In this document: piece after piece, positions 1 through 10,424 of the stretch
Position numbering within the stretch: the first letter of the stretch is position 1
How the letters are laid out: each line of letters opens with the position of its first letter
Assembly: GCA_004026145.2 (NCBI GenBank)
Contig: CP034976.1
Coordinates: forward strand, 1,824,480 to 1,888,479
Source of the DNA: Takifugu bimaculatus
Lineage: Eukaryota; Chordata; Actinopteri; Tetraodontiformes; Tetraodontidae
Length of the DNA: 64,000 nt
Direction: 5' to 3'
The notes under the pieces: model-generated
What the model was told of the DNA's origin: nothing
Databases searched by the model: none
Seen by the model: the letters and a program-made list of their open reading frames with translations, nothing else
Made by a program: the position numbers and the translations under genes

Positions 1-879
1 AACTGTCATTAATGGCCTAACCCCAAATCATTCCTGCAAGTTCTGTGGTGTTTAGGCCTACAGACACGTGATCTGACGGGACCCCCACGTGGGGGGGGGG
101 GGGGGGGGGGGGGGTGACACTCATGCAGAAGGGTAAAAGTAAAACATAAAACCTAAAATGTAAGTATCCGAATTTTGAGTAGCGTAAGATCAAGACGATA
201 CTTACGCAGTGGAATCTTTTCGAGCTGTAGAAAGCTCGAGCTTCCAGGAAGACGGAAGTTTACGTCGCCATGGTAACGGCGCCAGAAGATCGTATTACGA
301 GTGTTCACACAATGACGGAAATAAAATGTACATGAATGGAAAAATTTGTTTTTACTCTTGATTTTATTGTGTAAAATAAAACATTCTAACATTAATGCCG
401 TAAAATGTTCAAGAAATACCGAATTTAAAGAATGCGATTTGTGTTCAGGAAAAAGATTCTGGCTGTGCCTATTGGTGATTAATTTTTTGGAATATTTACA
501 ATTTCTGTATTAATTGTTTCAGAGAATGTAATGATCTGATTATAAAAACCTTTTAAATCTATTTACAGGCGCTATTCATATTTTCTATGATTTAAAATAT
601 CAATTATGGGCTTCATAAATGCAGACGTTGTCCTGGAAAAAATGTTCTATGGATCGAATGGATTTTAGTTTCGGGGGATTTTTTTTATGCTGAAGTAATT
701 CACAACATAATTCTGGGATCCGAAAAGGAGTTTTTCCAAAGATTAAATACAATTGGAGAAAAACAAAACTAGCATTCCCACTAGCGCTGCTGTTACATTG
801 GCTGGTTCTACAGAACACTGTCTTTGATGCGCTCTGATGATGAACGGTTAAAACTTTTAAAGCCTGACAAAACCAGAAA
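1..879. other. Left-edge intergenic/repeat DNA with poly-G run
   Basis: No gene could be supported. It holds a poly-G tract at about 92-113. Positions 606-730 repeat the segment at about 2342-2465, and 740-835 repeat about 2930-3030. This looks like a shortened copy of the DNA that lies 3' of the coiled-coil gene, left by an older tandem duplication. The open frames at 153-392 and 600-899 look like chance frames. Confidence 0.5.
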
Positions 880-1069
880 GCCTTGTCAAAGCCTGACAAA
901 AAATGACATTAAAGGCACAACATCAAAGACTAAAGCTCTACTCCTAAATATAAATCCTAATATACTAAAACTATCTACTTGTGTTAGTGAAACAGCATAA
1001 CAAAATAACATAACAGAAGCTGCTAAAGTGATCTACATTTTAAACATAAAAGTAAGAACAGGAAGACCA

Positions 1070-1920
1070 ATGGAGAAGATACAGGAAGAGAACAAAAAGC
1101 TGCTGAGGTCAGTTACGGAGCTTCAGCATGAAGTCAGGCAGCTAAAAGAACAGCTGGCTGAGAAGGACGAGCAGTTGAGCCGGAGCACCAAAAGGCGCCA
1201 GATAAGAACAGTGGCTCATATGGACGCCCTGACCCAGCTGAACCAGGCAAGGGCTGATCTCACAGTCAGCCAAGACAAGTGCTCTGATCTGGAGGAGAAG
1301 TTGCGCAGTGGAACCAATGACAGCCACCAGAGTCCGGAGCACGGAGACCACGTAGAGCTCTCCAAGAAAGAAGAGGCTCTGAAACTGCAATTCTCAGAAA
1401 AAGAGAAGCAGATGGAGGCGTGGATGAGGCAGAGGCTCATTGGTGTGCAGGAAGAATTCCAGAGGAAGCTCCTGGAGGAGAGAGAGAAGGACCAGCATGA
1501 GATGCGTGAGAGAGAGGAGAGGCTGAGACAGCAGCTTGAGAGAGGGATGAGGGAAGAGAGGGACGACTGCTTGAAGAAGCAGCTGACCATGGTGATCGAG
1601 TCCTGGCAGACCGAAGCTCAGCGGTGGAGAAAACACCAGTCAGAGCTGGAGGAGAAACTCCAGGAACAAGAGACCCTGCGCAAACAGCAAGAGGAGGAGA
1701 GGAAGCAGGAAACTGAGCGCTTCCAAGAGCAACTCCAGCAGCTTTGGGTAAGCAGCCGCAGATTTGTTTGTCCCGTCACTCCTGGTTTTGGAAGTTTAAA
1801 TGTGTGGATGTGAAAACTAAAACCAATTCCTCCTTTCATCAGAACTACATTGAAAAGAAGGAGAAAAAGAAGAAGAAGAAAGGAGTCTGGAGCAGGATTC
1901 TAAAATTTTGGAAAAAGTGA
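1070..1920 (+). CDS. Coiled-coil protein, two exons (copy 1 of 3)
   Basis: Exon 1 is 1070-1747 and ends TTTGG|GTAAGC. Exon 2 is 1843-1920 after a TTTCATCAG acceptor. Together they encode 251 residues. The start is the ATG of MEKIQEENKK; the longer frame opens only on a GTG. The protein is almost wholly charged coiled coil: heptads from about residue 1 to 50 (ELQHEVRQLKEQLAEKDEQL), then long Glu/Arg/Gln-rich helices from about 110 to 226. The C-terminus is a lysine run followed by the amphipathic end GVWSRILKFWKK, which could touch membrane or nucleic acid. No catalytic domain is visible and I do not recognise the family; golgin- or trichohyalin-like labels would only reflect composition. Near-identical copies lie at 37.2 kb (same strand) and 62.2-63.0 kb (opposite strand), all open, so purifying selection or recent duplication is possible. 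Confidence 0.6.
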
Positions 1921-2985
1921 ACCCCAACACTTTTCCTTGCTTCCTGCCCTCAGTAGTTTTCCACTCTACCTGTCAGCCACTCCCACCTCATCAGGCCAAC
2001 TCCACTCACCTGTCGGCTCCGCTGCAGCTCATCCCAGACCTGCCTGTCTTCATCCTGCCTCCCTCGCCTGTTCCCCAGGAAACCTGCCTGCTTCCTGTCT
2101 CCGACCACGCACTCTGCCTCCGTGGCTCCAGCTATAATCTGCTTCCCCGGCTTCGACTCCTCTGCCTGGCCTCGACTCGTCTGCCGCTCGCCCCTCATCG
2201 GTACCTCTGCCTTGCCGCCCGGCTCTGGACCCCTCCCCTCGGCCGTTCCACCAAGAGTAAACCCATTCCCTTCCCCTAATCCTAAACTCAGAGACTCCTT
2301 TTGGGCCACTGGTCTGAAGAAGACTGTTTCCTGAAATCACAGGGCTTCATAAATGCAGAAGTTGTCCTGGAAAAAATGTTCTATTTATCAAATGGCTTTT
2401 AGTTTTTGGGGATTTTTTTATGCTGAAGTAATTCACAACATAATTGTGGGATCCTAAAAGGAGTTGTTACATTAATATTGTAATTCAATAATTTCAGACT
2501 GCTCAAATTATTTGCATCCTTATTTAAAAATGTAAAACATCTAAACACTCTTTGAATCCAGCAGAAGATGTAGGTGTTCACACCCCCATGTGCATCTGCT
2601 TTTTTATTTTATGCATTGTCATTTTTGTCATTTTGTCATGTTATAATTAAAATACATTGATATTTTATTGTGCTAGCCATTTTACCATTCAATCTGTGCA
2701 TCCTTTTAAGTCCATCTCCAGCAAAATGAACAATTACCACAGAAATAGGACACACTGAGCTTTTTATAAATGTTGAATAGGTGTAATAAAATTAAGTTAG
2801 AGCAACTGAGTGGGACCACAGATGCTTCAACAAGACAGGAAAGTCAGAAAGTGCTTTCAGTCGATGTGTCGTAGGCACATTGGGGGTAGATTTCTGATGA
2901 CTTAATTGCTGACATAAATATTCAACTAAAAGACTAAATACAATTGGAGAAAAACAACAAAACTAGCATTCCCACTAGCGCTGCT
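1921..2985. other. 3' flank of coiled-coil gene: C-rich repeat-like stretch plus AT-rich DNA
   Basis: Positions 1921-2335 are unusually rich in CCTG/CTGCC words and open in several frames on both strands. The base composition keeps stops rare, so I do not call a protein. It may be 3' UTR or an old dispersed repeat. 2342-2985 is AT-rich with no gene seen. The whole stretch recurs at 38026-39050 and, inverted, at about 61150-62190. Confidence 0.45.
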
Positions 2986-3040
2986 GTTTCAGTGGCTGGT
3001 TCTACAGAACGCTGTCTTTGATCTGCTCTGATGATGAACG

Positions 3041-3228
3041 GTTCGGCAGCTTCTCCAGCCATCGAGGGTTGTCAGCAAACCAGGTCTTTCCACAGGCCTT
3101 GCAGCAGATTCATGAGAAAAAGATGAAATCCACTGTCCACTGTGCCAACAATTACTTGAGGTCTTCCCACACCTGCAGAAACCACCAGAGGATGAGGACA
3201 TCTTTAGAGACATGGCAGATTGTAGTTG
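3041..3228 (-). pseudogene. Fossil fragment of Dada-like transposase exon 8
   Basis: On the minus strand this ~190 bp aligns with about 13000-13195 of the intact transposase exon, the part encoding the CCKAC cysteine cluster and FADNPRW. Shared stretches include CTGCTGCAAGGCCTGT and GCTGACAACCCTCGATGG. Substitutions and small gaps break the frame. It sits alone, without element ends, and travels with the duplicated coiled-coil block. Confidence 0.65.
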
Positions 3229-3389
3229 ACTATAGAATAATGTAAAATAACAGCTTATGTATGCACAGTAACTTTGGTAAAGATGTGTTTTTCCATGAAA
3301 ATTAACATGAACTCCTAATGCCATTCTCATGAGTGAATCAGAAATTTCCTCTGGACATTAAAACACAAACGTTGTTCACCTTCGTAAGC

Positions 3390-3440
3390 AATATATATAT
3401 ATATATACAGTATATATATATAGAGAGAGAGAGACAGAGA
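3390..3440. repeat. (TA)n then (GA)n microsatellite, left flank of the LINE insertion
   Basis: About 32 bp of TA repeat (interrupted by CAG) runs into GAGAGAGAGACAGAGA. It directly abuts the A-rich 3' end of the LINE at 3441. With 8988-9044 it forms the microsatellite that the LINE split. Confidence 0.8.
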
Positions 3441-3538
3441 TTTTTTATTTTACAAAAATACTTTATTTACAAGTTTACACAGGGGCACAAGCGCGCTGTT
3501 CAGAACACGAAATCAACAATAACATGAATAAATAAATA

Positions 3539-6500
3539 CTATAAAACAGCGATACAACTATACATAATGGGTTGTGCAAATTGTAAATTGTCTTCTTTCA
3601 CAGTGCAGAGAACATCATTGTAACACCATATTTCACAAAATCGGCTGAGGTCATTCATCATTTTATAAAAACCAAACTCCAACCTCAGCCTGCACCGGGT
3701 GTTACCACGCCACACTGAGGTGGCCTCACAATCTCCGTTTTTCTCGATTTTGTTTTTTCTGGAGATATAGATTGCCATCTTGGCTTCTCCACAAATATGC
3801 CATTTGTTTTGAGCAGCTTTCCTGTACCCTGCTCCATAGATAAAACCTCTGACAGAGAACGTTTCATTAAAACCATTAAAAACACCTTTTAAAACATTAA
3901 AAAGTACAGTGAGTCGTTCACACTCACTGTACGTGTGAAACAGTCTCTCGCCCTGGGCAGAACGGGCACTGATCCGACACTGCGGGGTCCAATCGAGAGA
4001 GGTAGACATTTAGTGCCACAGCTCCATGTAGGATCCTCCACTGGAGGTCCCCGGTCCTCTTTTTGATAGGGGGTTTATATAGGACCCTCCATTGTGGACT
4101 GTGTTCCCCCAGCTTGTCTGTCCACACAGAGGCCGCTCTATTGAGTAGCCCCTGTCCAATGATTGTCTTTACAATGTTCACATATATAGTCTTATTGTTA
4201 GTTCCGTGGAGGCCCAGTTTGTCCTTGCAGAGGGCCTTCAGGAGAGGCCCGCTGAGCTCCTCGCATCCAGGGTTCAGCTGGAAGTCGGGGAAGATGTCCG
4301 TGGGGTCCGACTCAGCTCTCCCTCCGCCGTACCGCCGGAGAAGACTTCTCTCTCTCACAGAGAGCCTCCTCCTCCACAGCTCCAGGGTCCTCTCCACCAC
4401 CCGTAGCGAACGTAGCCCCAGCAAACGTAGCCCCTTAGGGCCTGGGCGTCAGCCAGTGCCGGACCGGCTGCCTCCACCAGCTGCTTCAGTGTACAGTCCT
4501 GGAGCCACACAGCGCCACCATCAGACCGGGCATGGCGCTGCTGCAGACATCCAGTCTGCCACCGTGAACCAGGGGCTCTTTCAACAGCCAGTGCAGAGAG
4601 CTGGACTCCTGGATCTTCTTCCATTTAAAAAGAGCACAGGATTTAAAAACACTCCGATAAAAAGCTGGCAGACCCCTTAAATTTAAACTTTGGAAATCAG
4701 TTAAAAACAGAGCAGCATCCAGTCCCAAGTTGCTCACACGTCTGAGTAAGCAGCTGGCCACATCCCTCCACACTAAGTCAGGAGGTCCAGTCAGGTACCT
4801 CTGCACAAACCGTAGCCTGAAGGTGGCTGTTCTACTGGCCAGGTGGATGAGGCCCTGGCCCCCTTGGTCTCTGGATAAAAACAGGACTGACTGTGGCACC
4901 CAGTGGTAGCCGTCCCAGAAGAAGTTAACCAGTTTCACCTGGATCTGGGACAGCAGGCCTGGTGGTGGCTCTAAACCGGCCAAACGGTGCCACAGTAGCA
5001 AGGCTATTAGGTTGTTAATAATTAAAACTCTTCCTCTGAATGACATCTCGGAGTGCACCCACCTCCATTTCTTTAATCTCTCTTCGACCTTTTCAACAAC
5101 ATTCTCCCAGTTCTTTTCTACCATGCGTTCATTTCCCAGGTACACTCCAAGATATTTAAGGCCATCCCTCCTCCAGGTTAGACCTTGAGTTCCAGGGAGA
5201 GCGCGTAGAGCATCCCAGACAGAGCACAGCCCTGTCGGACACCTCTACACACTCTAAAAGGAGCACACAAGCTGCCATTGACCTTCAGGACACTCTCAAT
5301 GTTACTGTACAGTACCTGGATCCTGGCTATCAGACCAGCACTGAACCCAAACCTCTCCATGGTTCTCCACAGGAAGTTGTGTTCAACACGGTCAAAAGCC
5401 TTTTCTTGATCTAAAGAAAGGAGACCAGCACTCATCCCCAATGAACTGGAGACCTCCAAAACATCCCTAATGAGGCAGACATTGTCTACCATTGACCTGC
5501 CAGGTACGCAGTACGTCTGGTCCTGATGGATGACCTGCTCCATTGCCTCCCTCATCCGGATGGCCAAGGCCTTGGAGAGGATCTTGTAGTCCGTGCAGAG
5601 GAGGGACACAGGGCGCCAGTTCTTTATGTCCTGCAGGTTCCCTTTCTTCGGCAGGAGGGTGATGACGGCTCTCCTGCAGGACAGTGGTAGGGAACCGGTG
5701 GCGAGACTCTCGTTAAAGACTTCTAGGACGTCTTGAGCGAGGATGTCCCAGAAAGCCTTGTAAAACTCCACCGAGAGACCGTCGATGCCCGGGGCCTTTC
5801 GTTCTTGTGCCGTCAACGGGCGCTCCATTCGGTGGTTGGTCTCCCTGGAGACCCTGGGCAGTCCTTGACTAAAAGCACTAAAACCATTAAAACAGTCTTT
5901 GTCGTCTTTAAAATCGGTCTTGTACAAGGAAGCATAAAACCCCACCGCTCTCCTCCTGATCTGCCCCGGGTCGGTCAGCTCCTGCCCTGTGTCCGACAGC
6001 AAGGAGTGGATCAGCTTCCTCTGCCCAGACTTCCTCTCAAGGCCAAAGAAGAAACTGGAGGGTGCATCCATCTCCGAGATGTTCTGGATTCTGGACCGGA
6101 CCAGGGCACCCTGTGCTCTGGCACCTAGCAGGTTGGCTCAAGCCATCTTTTTGGTCTTGAGGATTCCAATAGATCCTCCGTTTCCTGTGGACTCATTCAA
6201 ACGTTCGAGCTCCACAATCTCAGTTTCCAGATCCCTGATGGATCCGGTGACGTGACGAGTAACATTGAGAGTGTGCTGCTGACACAACATTCTGATTTGT
6301 GTCTTTCCGTAGTCCCACCACTGTTTTAGGCAGCTAAAACCGCCCCTTCTCTGCCTAAAACCAGCCCAAAAATAACTAAGAGCATCTTTAAAACCTACAT
6401 CAGATGTTAAAACTGAATTAAAATGCCAGTAAGCGCTTCTTGGTAAAATGTTGTTAATAAAAACAGCACATAAAACCAAAGCATGATCAGTAAAACCCAC

Positions 6501-7178
6501 CGGCACAATATTAGATGATTTAAACACATTAAAATTATGTTTAAAACAGTAAAAGCGATCTAAACGAGCTAAAGACACCCTATCTTCTCTAACGTGGGAC
6601 CACGTAAACTGTCTGCAGCCTGTGTGAGACCTTCTCCACACGTCCACCAGACCATGGGAGTAGACCAGCTGCCTCAGGACCTGCTGCGAGGACGGATGCG
6701 GCTCGGCATGGTTCCGGTCTAAGACCTCATCCTCAGTGCAGTAAAAATCACCACCCAAGAATAAATAATCGACAGAACCACACCCCTGGAGTTTGTTGTT
6801 GAGTGTCTCTAAAAAGGTCTTCCTCTCTGCACCGCTGTTGGGAGCAGACACATTAATAAAAGCAGCACTGTACTGGTCAAACTGGGCCGTGATTAAAAGG
6901 CACCTTCCTTGAACAACATGATCAACAGTAAAAGATGTTGGGTTAAAACTCTTAGAGAAGAGGATCCCCACCCCGGCACTGAGGGCTGTGCCGTGGCTTA
7001 AAACCACCCTCCCCTCCCATCTCCTGCACCAATCAGCTTCCTTTAAAACGTCACTGTGAGTTTCTTGTAAAAACATGACATTAATCTTCTTTAAAATCAT
7101 TGTTTCATACACTAAAACTCTCTTCTTCTCTTCTCTGCCTCCGTTTATATTTAAGCTCCCAATCTTAAAACTACTCAT
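3539..7178 (-). pseudogene. LINE ORF2 remnant (APE endonuclease, reverse transcriptase, CPFC motif)
   Basis: Endonuclease occupies 7178-6138, starting MSSFKIGSLNINGG, with LQETHS, a SLARLDR motif and FTDHALV. The usual GDFN motif reads GGDFY, so a catalytic-site Asn is replaced. A TGA at about 6137 interrupts the frame before ANLLGARAQG. Reverse transcriptase (6071-5178) has KAPGIDGL, LLSLDQEKAFDRV (motif A) and RGVRQGCALS (motif B). It then jumps to RDGLKYLGVYLG, so the segment expected to hold the catalytic YADD box is deleted. Further frameshifts fall near 4486-4424 and near 3925, where CPFCPGRETVSHV and YSECERL are in different frames. It can no longer mobilise itself. Confidence 0.8.
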
Positions 7179-7256
7179 TAAAAAGTGGGAGATAAAGACA
7201 GAGAGATAAAACAGTGAAGCTAATAAAAAACTAAAAAGGTGCATTTCCCAACATCT

Positions 7257-8787
7257 TTACATTAATTCCCTCCTAACTTTAAGAATCCGTTTCTTCAGTC
7301 TAAAAACCTCCTGATCAGTAAAATCTGCCTCAGCCTTATTTTTTGTGTGGCGTCTGGCAGAAAGATAAAACTGCTGTTTGTCTGGAAAGTAGTCCTCAAT
7401 GTTAACCCCCTTCATGTTTTTTGTGTCTTGTAAAAATGTTTTAATCATTTTGGCAGAATAGGACTTGTCCTCCTGACTGCCCAGGTTCTTCTGATGGAGG
7501 TCACCATCATCAGACACACAGCCCTCGCTGTCGCTGCCGTCCGGCTCTTCTCTTTTTCCTCCTGCCTGTCTACCTGTCTGTCTGTCTACCTGTCTGTCTG
7601 CTTTTCTTAGCTTTGACAGGACCAGGCCTGTTACTGCTGCGGAGCCTCGATGGAGCTGGAGACCCAACGGCTTCCTGCTCCATCAACTCCACAGCTTGAG
7701 CTGCTCCACTGCAGCCCAGCTCCTCTTCCTCACCCACCTCACCTACCTGAAGCCCAGCTTCCCCCTGTTCACTCACACCACCCGTCTCACCTATCTGTTC
7801 ACCCCCCTGCACACTCGCTCCACCTGTGTTCCCTAACTCCACACACACTCCTCCTGTCTCACCTTCCTGTACACTCATTTCACCTGCCTCATCCCCCTGT
7901 ACAGACGTTCCACCTGTGTCACCTACCTCCTCACACACTCCTCCTGTCTTATCCTCCTGTACACACACATTAGTCTCACCGTCCTGCACCCTCACTTCAC
8001 CTTTCTCACCCACCTGTTCACCCTCACCTGTGTTTCCGTCACTACCCACCGGGGCCGTCCCCCCATCATCCCCCGGACCCTCGGCTCCGGCGACTGGTCG
8101 CTCACCAGCAGCTCCGGGCTCCGCCGTGCGGGGCTTCGCCGTGCGGGGCTCCGCAGCAGCGGCTCCGGGCCGCTCCCCCGAGCCCAACGCAGCCGATTTG
8201 GCTACGTTTGGACACATTTTAATCAAATGTCCTGCTTCGTTACACCCAAAACACTTCATATGTGGCGACGAAGCGAACAGAATATAATCGAAATCGTCCA
8301 CCCGGACTTTAAAACACACATTCAGATCCTCACCGCGGTTATTGAGGATCATATAAACCTGCCGGCGATGAGAGACTACGTGTTTCAGTAGGGGAGATTT
8401 ACATCCAGACATGATTTTCCTCATAGGAGAAACAATCTTGCCATGTCTGGACAACTCGCGACACAGAAACTCGTCGGTAATGAGCGGGGGCACGTTGGAC
8501 AGGGTAACCTTGGTGGCCGGCTGGCTCAGAGGCAGCACCGCCTCAAACCTCCCGCCGACACTGATGCCGGCCTCCACCAGCCGGTTCACCTGCTCCACCT
8601 TCTCCACGAACAACACCACGGCCCCGTTCATCCGGGCGGCCGATTTCACGGACCCATGTCCGATAACCTCCCCGACAGCCAGGGCCACCTCCTCCACGGT
8701 GTACAGAGACCTGGCCCCCACCTTAACGCCATGTCTCCGCGAATAACCGGGAGAGATCCCCGCTACCACCACCAAGCACCATGGCAT
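7257..8787 (-). pseudogene. LINE ORF1 (Tx1-type nucleic-acid-binding protein), frameshifted
   Basis: The main frame starts MPWCLVVVAGISPGYSRR at 8787. A zinc knuckle CFGCNEAGHLIKMC follows, then a long Gly/Glu/Thr-rich tract of imprecise repeats (GETGGVCEE-type units, about 7740-7990). Near 7570-7610 a CTGT tetranucleotide repeat shifts the frame. The C-terminal part (VNIEDYFPDKQQF to LKKRILKVRREL, stop at 7257) continues in the other frame. Tx1 ORF1 proteins normally carry both parts in one chain, so a repeat-length slip is the simplest cause. In the living element this protein would coat the RNA. Confidence 0.7.
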
Positions 8788-8984
8788 CAGACGCCAACCA
8801 GCCAGACAAACGCTGGCTGGTTACACGCCAAAACACCGATAAACTAAACTAAAAATACAACACAAGACACCACCAACAATTAATTAAAACTATACTGACA
8901 AAAACTAACAACAACACAGCTTAAACAGCCAAAAAGGTTGAAAAATTCTCAAACGAGAACGCTCCCAGCTCACACCACGCTCCT

Positions 8985-8987
<3 letters not shown>

Positions 8988-9044
<57 letters not shown>
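8988..9044. repeat. (GA)n microsatellite, right flank of the LINE insertion
   Basis: About 57 bp of pure GA follows the LINE 5' end and leads into GCAGTGTCGCTGAGTCC. That same right flank follows the uninterrupted (TA)n(GA)n at 39556 and, inverted, lies near 60650. Confidence 0.85.
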
Positions 9045-9046
<2 letters not shown>

Positions 9047-9160
9047 CAGTGTCGCTGAGTCCAAACGGGGAAAAGGCGCCTACTAGCGGCCTAAAATATT
9101 TTACATCCGTAGTGGTTTAGCACGACCATAGAGAATGAATGGGGAAGAATTGCCCCCCAC
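9047..9160 (-). mobile_element. Inverted Dada-like 5' end fragment
   Basis: Read on the minus strand, this resembles the first ~110 bp of the Dada copies: CATTCATT then a TGGT(A/C)GTGCTAAACCACTACGGA-like stretch and GGCCGCTA. Similarity stops at AGGCGCC. It points away from the array. Related pieces lie next to the (GA)n tract at about 39590-39660 and 60545-60625. Confidence 0.5.
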
Positions 9161-9231
9161 CACCACCCTCTAAAAAAATAGCTATAGAGTGTTCTCATAT
9201 GATCAAATACAATAAAACATAAGAACAAGAT

Positions 9232-9236
9232 AAAAA
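9232..9236 (-). terminator. RNA polymerase III T-run terminator of the tRNA-Gly gene
   Basis: Five T residues on the minus strand, six bases past the 3' end of the tRNA half at 9242. Pol III stops at runs of four or more T. This supports the tRNA having been a real gene before insertion. Confidence 0.65.
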
Positions 9237-9241
9237 CAATT

Positions 9242-9276
9242 TGCATTGGCCGGGAATCGAACCCGGGCCTCCCGCG
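9242..9276 (-). tRNA. tRNA-Gly(GCC), 3' half, interrupted
   Basis: Minus-strand bases 37-71 of a 71-nt tRNA-Gly: CGCGGG (3' side of the anticodon stem, also the target duplication), then GAGG and the T-arm CCCGGGTTCGATTCCCGG with a perfect B box, then acceptor strand CCAATGC plus A. The 5' half lies 24 kb away at 33344-33379. The two join without loss or gain once one hexamer copy is removed. The gene is broken as a tRNA. Confidence 0.9.
9271..9276. repeat. Target-site duplication CCCGCG (left)
   Basis: The hexamer occurs here and again at 17292-17297, 25317-25322 and 33338-33343, so every copy is bounded by it. A 6-bp duplication is in the 6-7 bp range reported for Dada elements. Confidence 0.75.
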
Positions 9277-10025
9277 CGGGGATCGAGAGTTGTTTAGCTA
9301 AACGGCCCTAAACCGTTTCCCATTCATTTTCAATGGTAGTGCTAAACCACTACGGACGCAATATATTTCCGGCCGCTATCATCCTGTGGCGCTGTTCTGC
9401 CGTTTCTATGAAGAGCGGCTCCTCTCCGGAAAGTTCATTCTTTTGTAAACTTCGCTGAAGGTAAGTTTGGGCTTGATTTCCTTCTAAATTAATGAGGAAA
9501 CCTTTCGTAATTGTGCATAGGCTGTGGTCAATTTTGTCCTAAATTAGCAAGGAACGTGTTATAATTGGCCCTAAATTATAATGTATTTGTCATGCTACAA
9601 TATACTCATATCTTGTCAAGCTAGTTTTTCATATTGTATTATGGTCATAACTCGTCGCCAACTTTGTCGATTATTTTATTCCACCCTCGGTGACTGCTAA
9701 AGACAAATTACAGTGAAATATGAACGTGCAGAACAAACTACTGTATAGCCAGATCGCTCCAATGAAACGCCAAGGTTGCATTGAGATTCTAATTCAATAT
9801 TATCTGTTGCTTGTCTTAAATTACACGATAGTGATGAATGAACTTGTTCATATTTTATATTCAAGTAACCGATTTACTCGTCGTGGCACTGAAATGTCGG
9901 TATTATTATTATTACTATAATTATTATTAGTAGTAGTATTAGTAGTGGTAGTATTACATTTTATTACATCAAATGTGTGTTTTTGTTTCCAATGTCTTTG
10001 AGAGGGGATACTGTCCTCCTGCCCC

Positions 10026-10056
<31 letters not shown>

Positions 10057-10424
10057 ATGTTCTCTCACACACACAAGCACACACATACACACACACACAC
10101 ACCATCACTTTCCAGTCTTTTCCTCACTAGCCACACCAGGTACTGACCTTCTGAACTCCTGAATCGACACCCCAACAACCTTGATCTTACACTTTCACAC
10201 CTACATGATAATAACACACACCACAGACACACACACACACGCACACACACACACACACACACACAAAGAGCTTTACACATAGTACCACACTTTATCTTTT
10301 ACTGGCCTAAGATTCCTTTGATCACATTTATCAGGTGTGATTTGAAAAATAGGTGGAACTGTTTTATGAGTGTCTAATAAAAATGAGAAAATTAATAGAC
10401 ATTTGTCCTTTATGTCAGCTCAAC

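Larger units (their letters stand above)
3441..8987 (-). mobile_element. Tx1-clade non-LTR retrotransposon, Kibi-like, in a (TC)n repeat
   Basis: A ~5.5 kb LINE in minus orientation. It has ORF1 with a CCHC knuckle and ORF2 with APE endonuclease, reverse transcriptase and a C-terminal CPFC zinc motif, and ends in an A-rich 3' terminus at 3441. Both ends touch the same microsatellite: (GA)n on the plus strand, i.e. (TC)n in element sense. Related duplicates at 39457-39600 and 60600-60760 show the same flanks without the element, so they are empty sites. Known Tx1 families such as Kibi use (TC)n as a target; assignment here rests on target and protein features. The copy is dead: a stop, frameshifts and loss of the RT YADD region. 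Confidence 0.8.

Noticed and set aside
1908..2334. Overlapping 60-123 codon frames on both strands after the coiled-coil gene
   Set aside because: They result from C-rich, stop-poor composition. Several frames are open at once with no domain, and the coiled-coil gene already ends at 1920.
9720..10280. Small frames in (CA)n, poly-C and (TTA)n tracts (repeated in copies 2 and 3)
   Set aside because: They translate simple repeats inside an intron and vary with homopolymer length.
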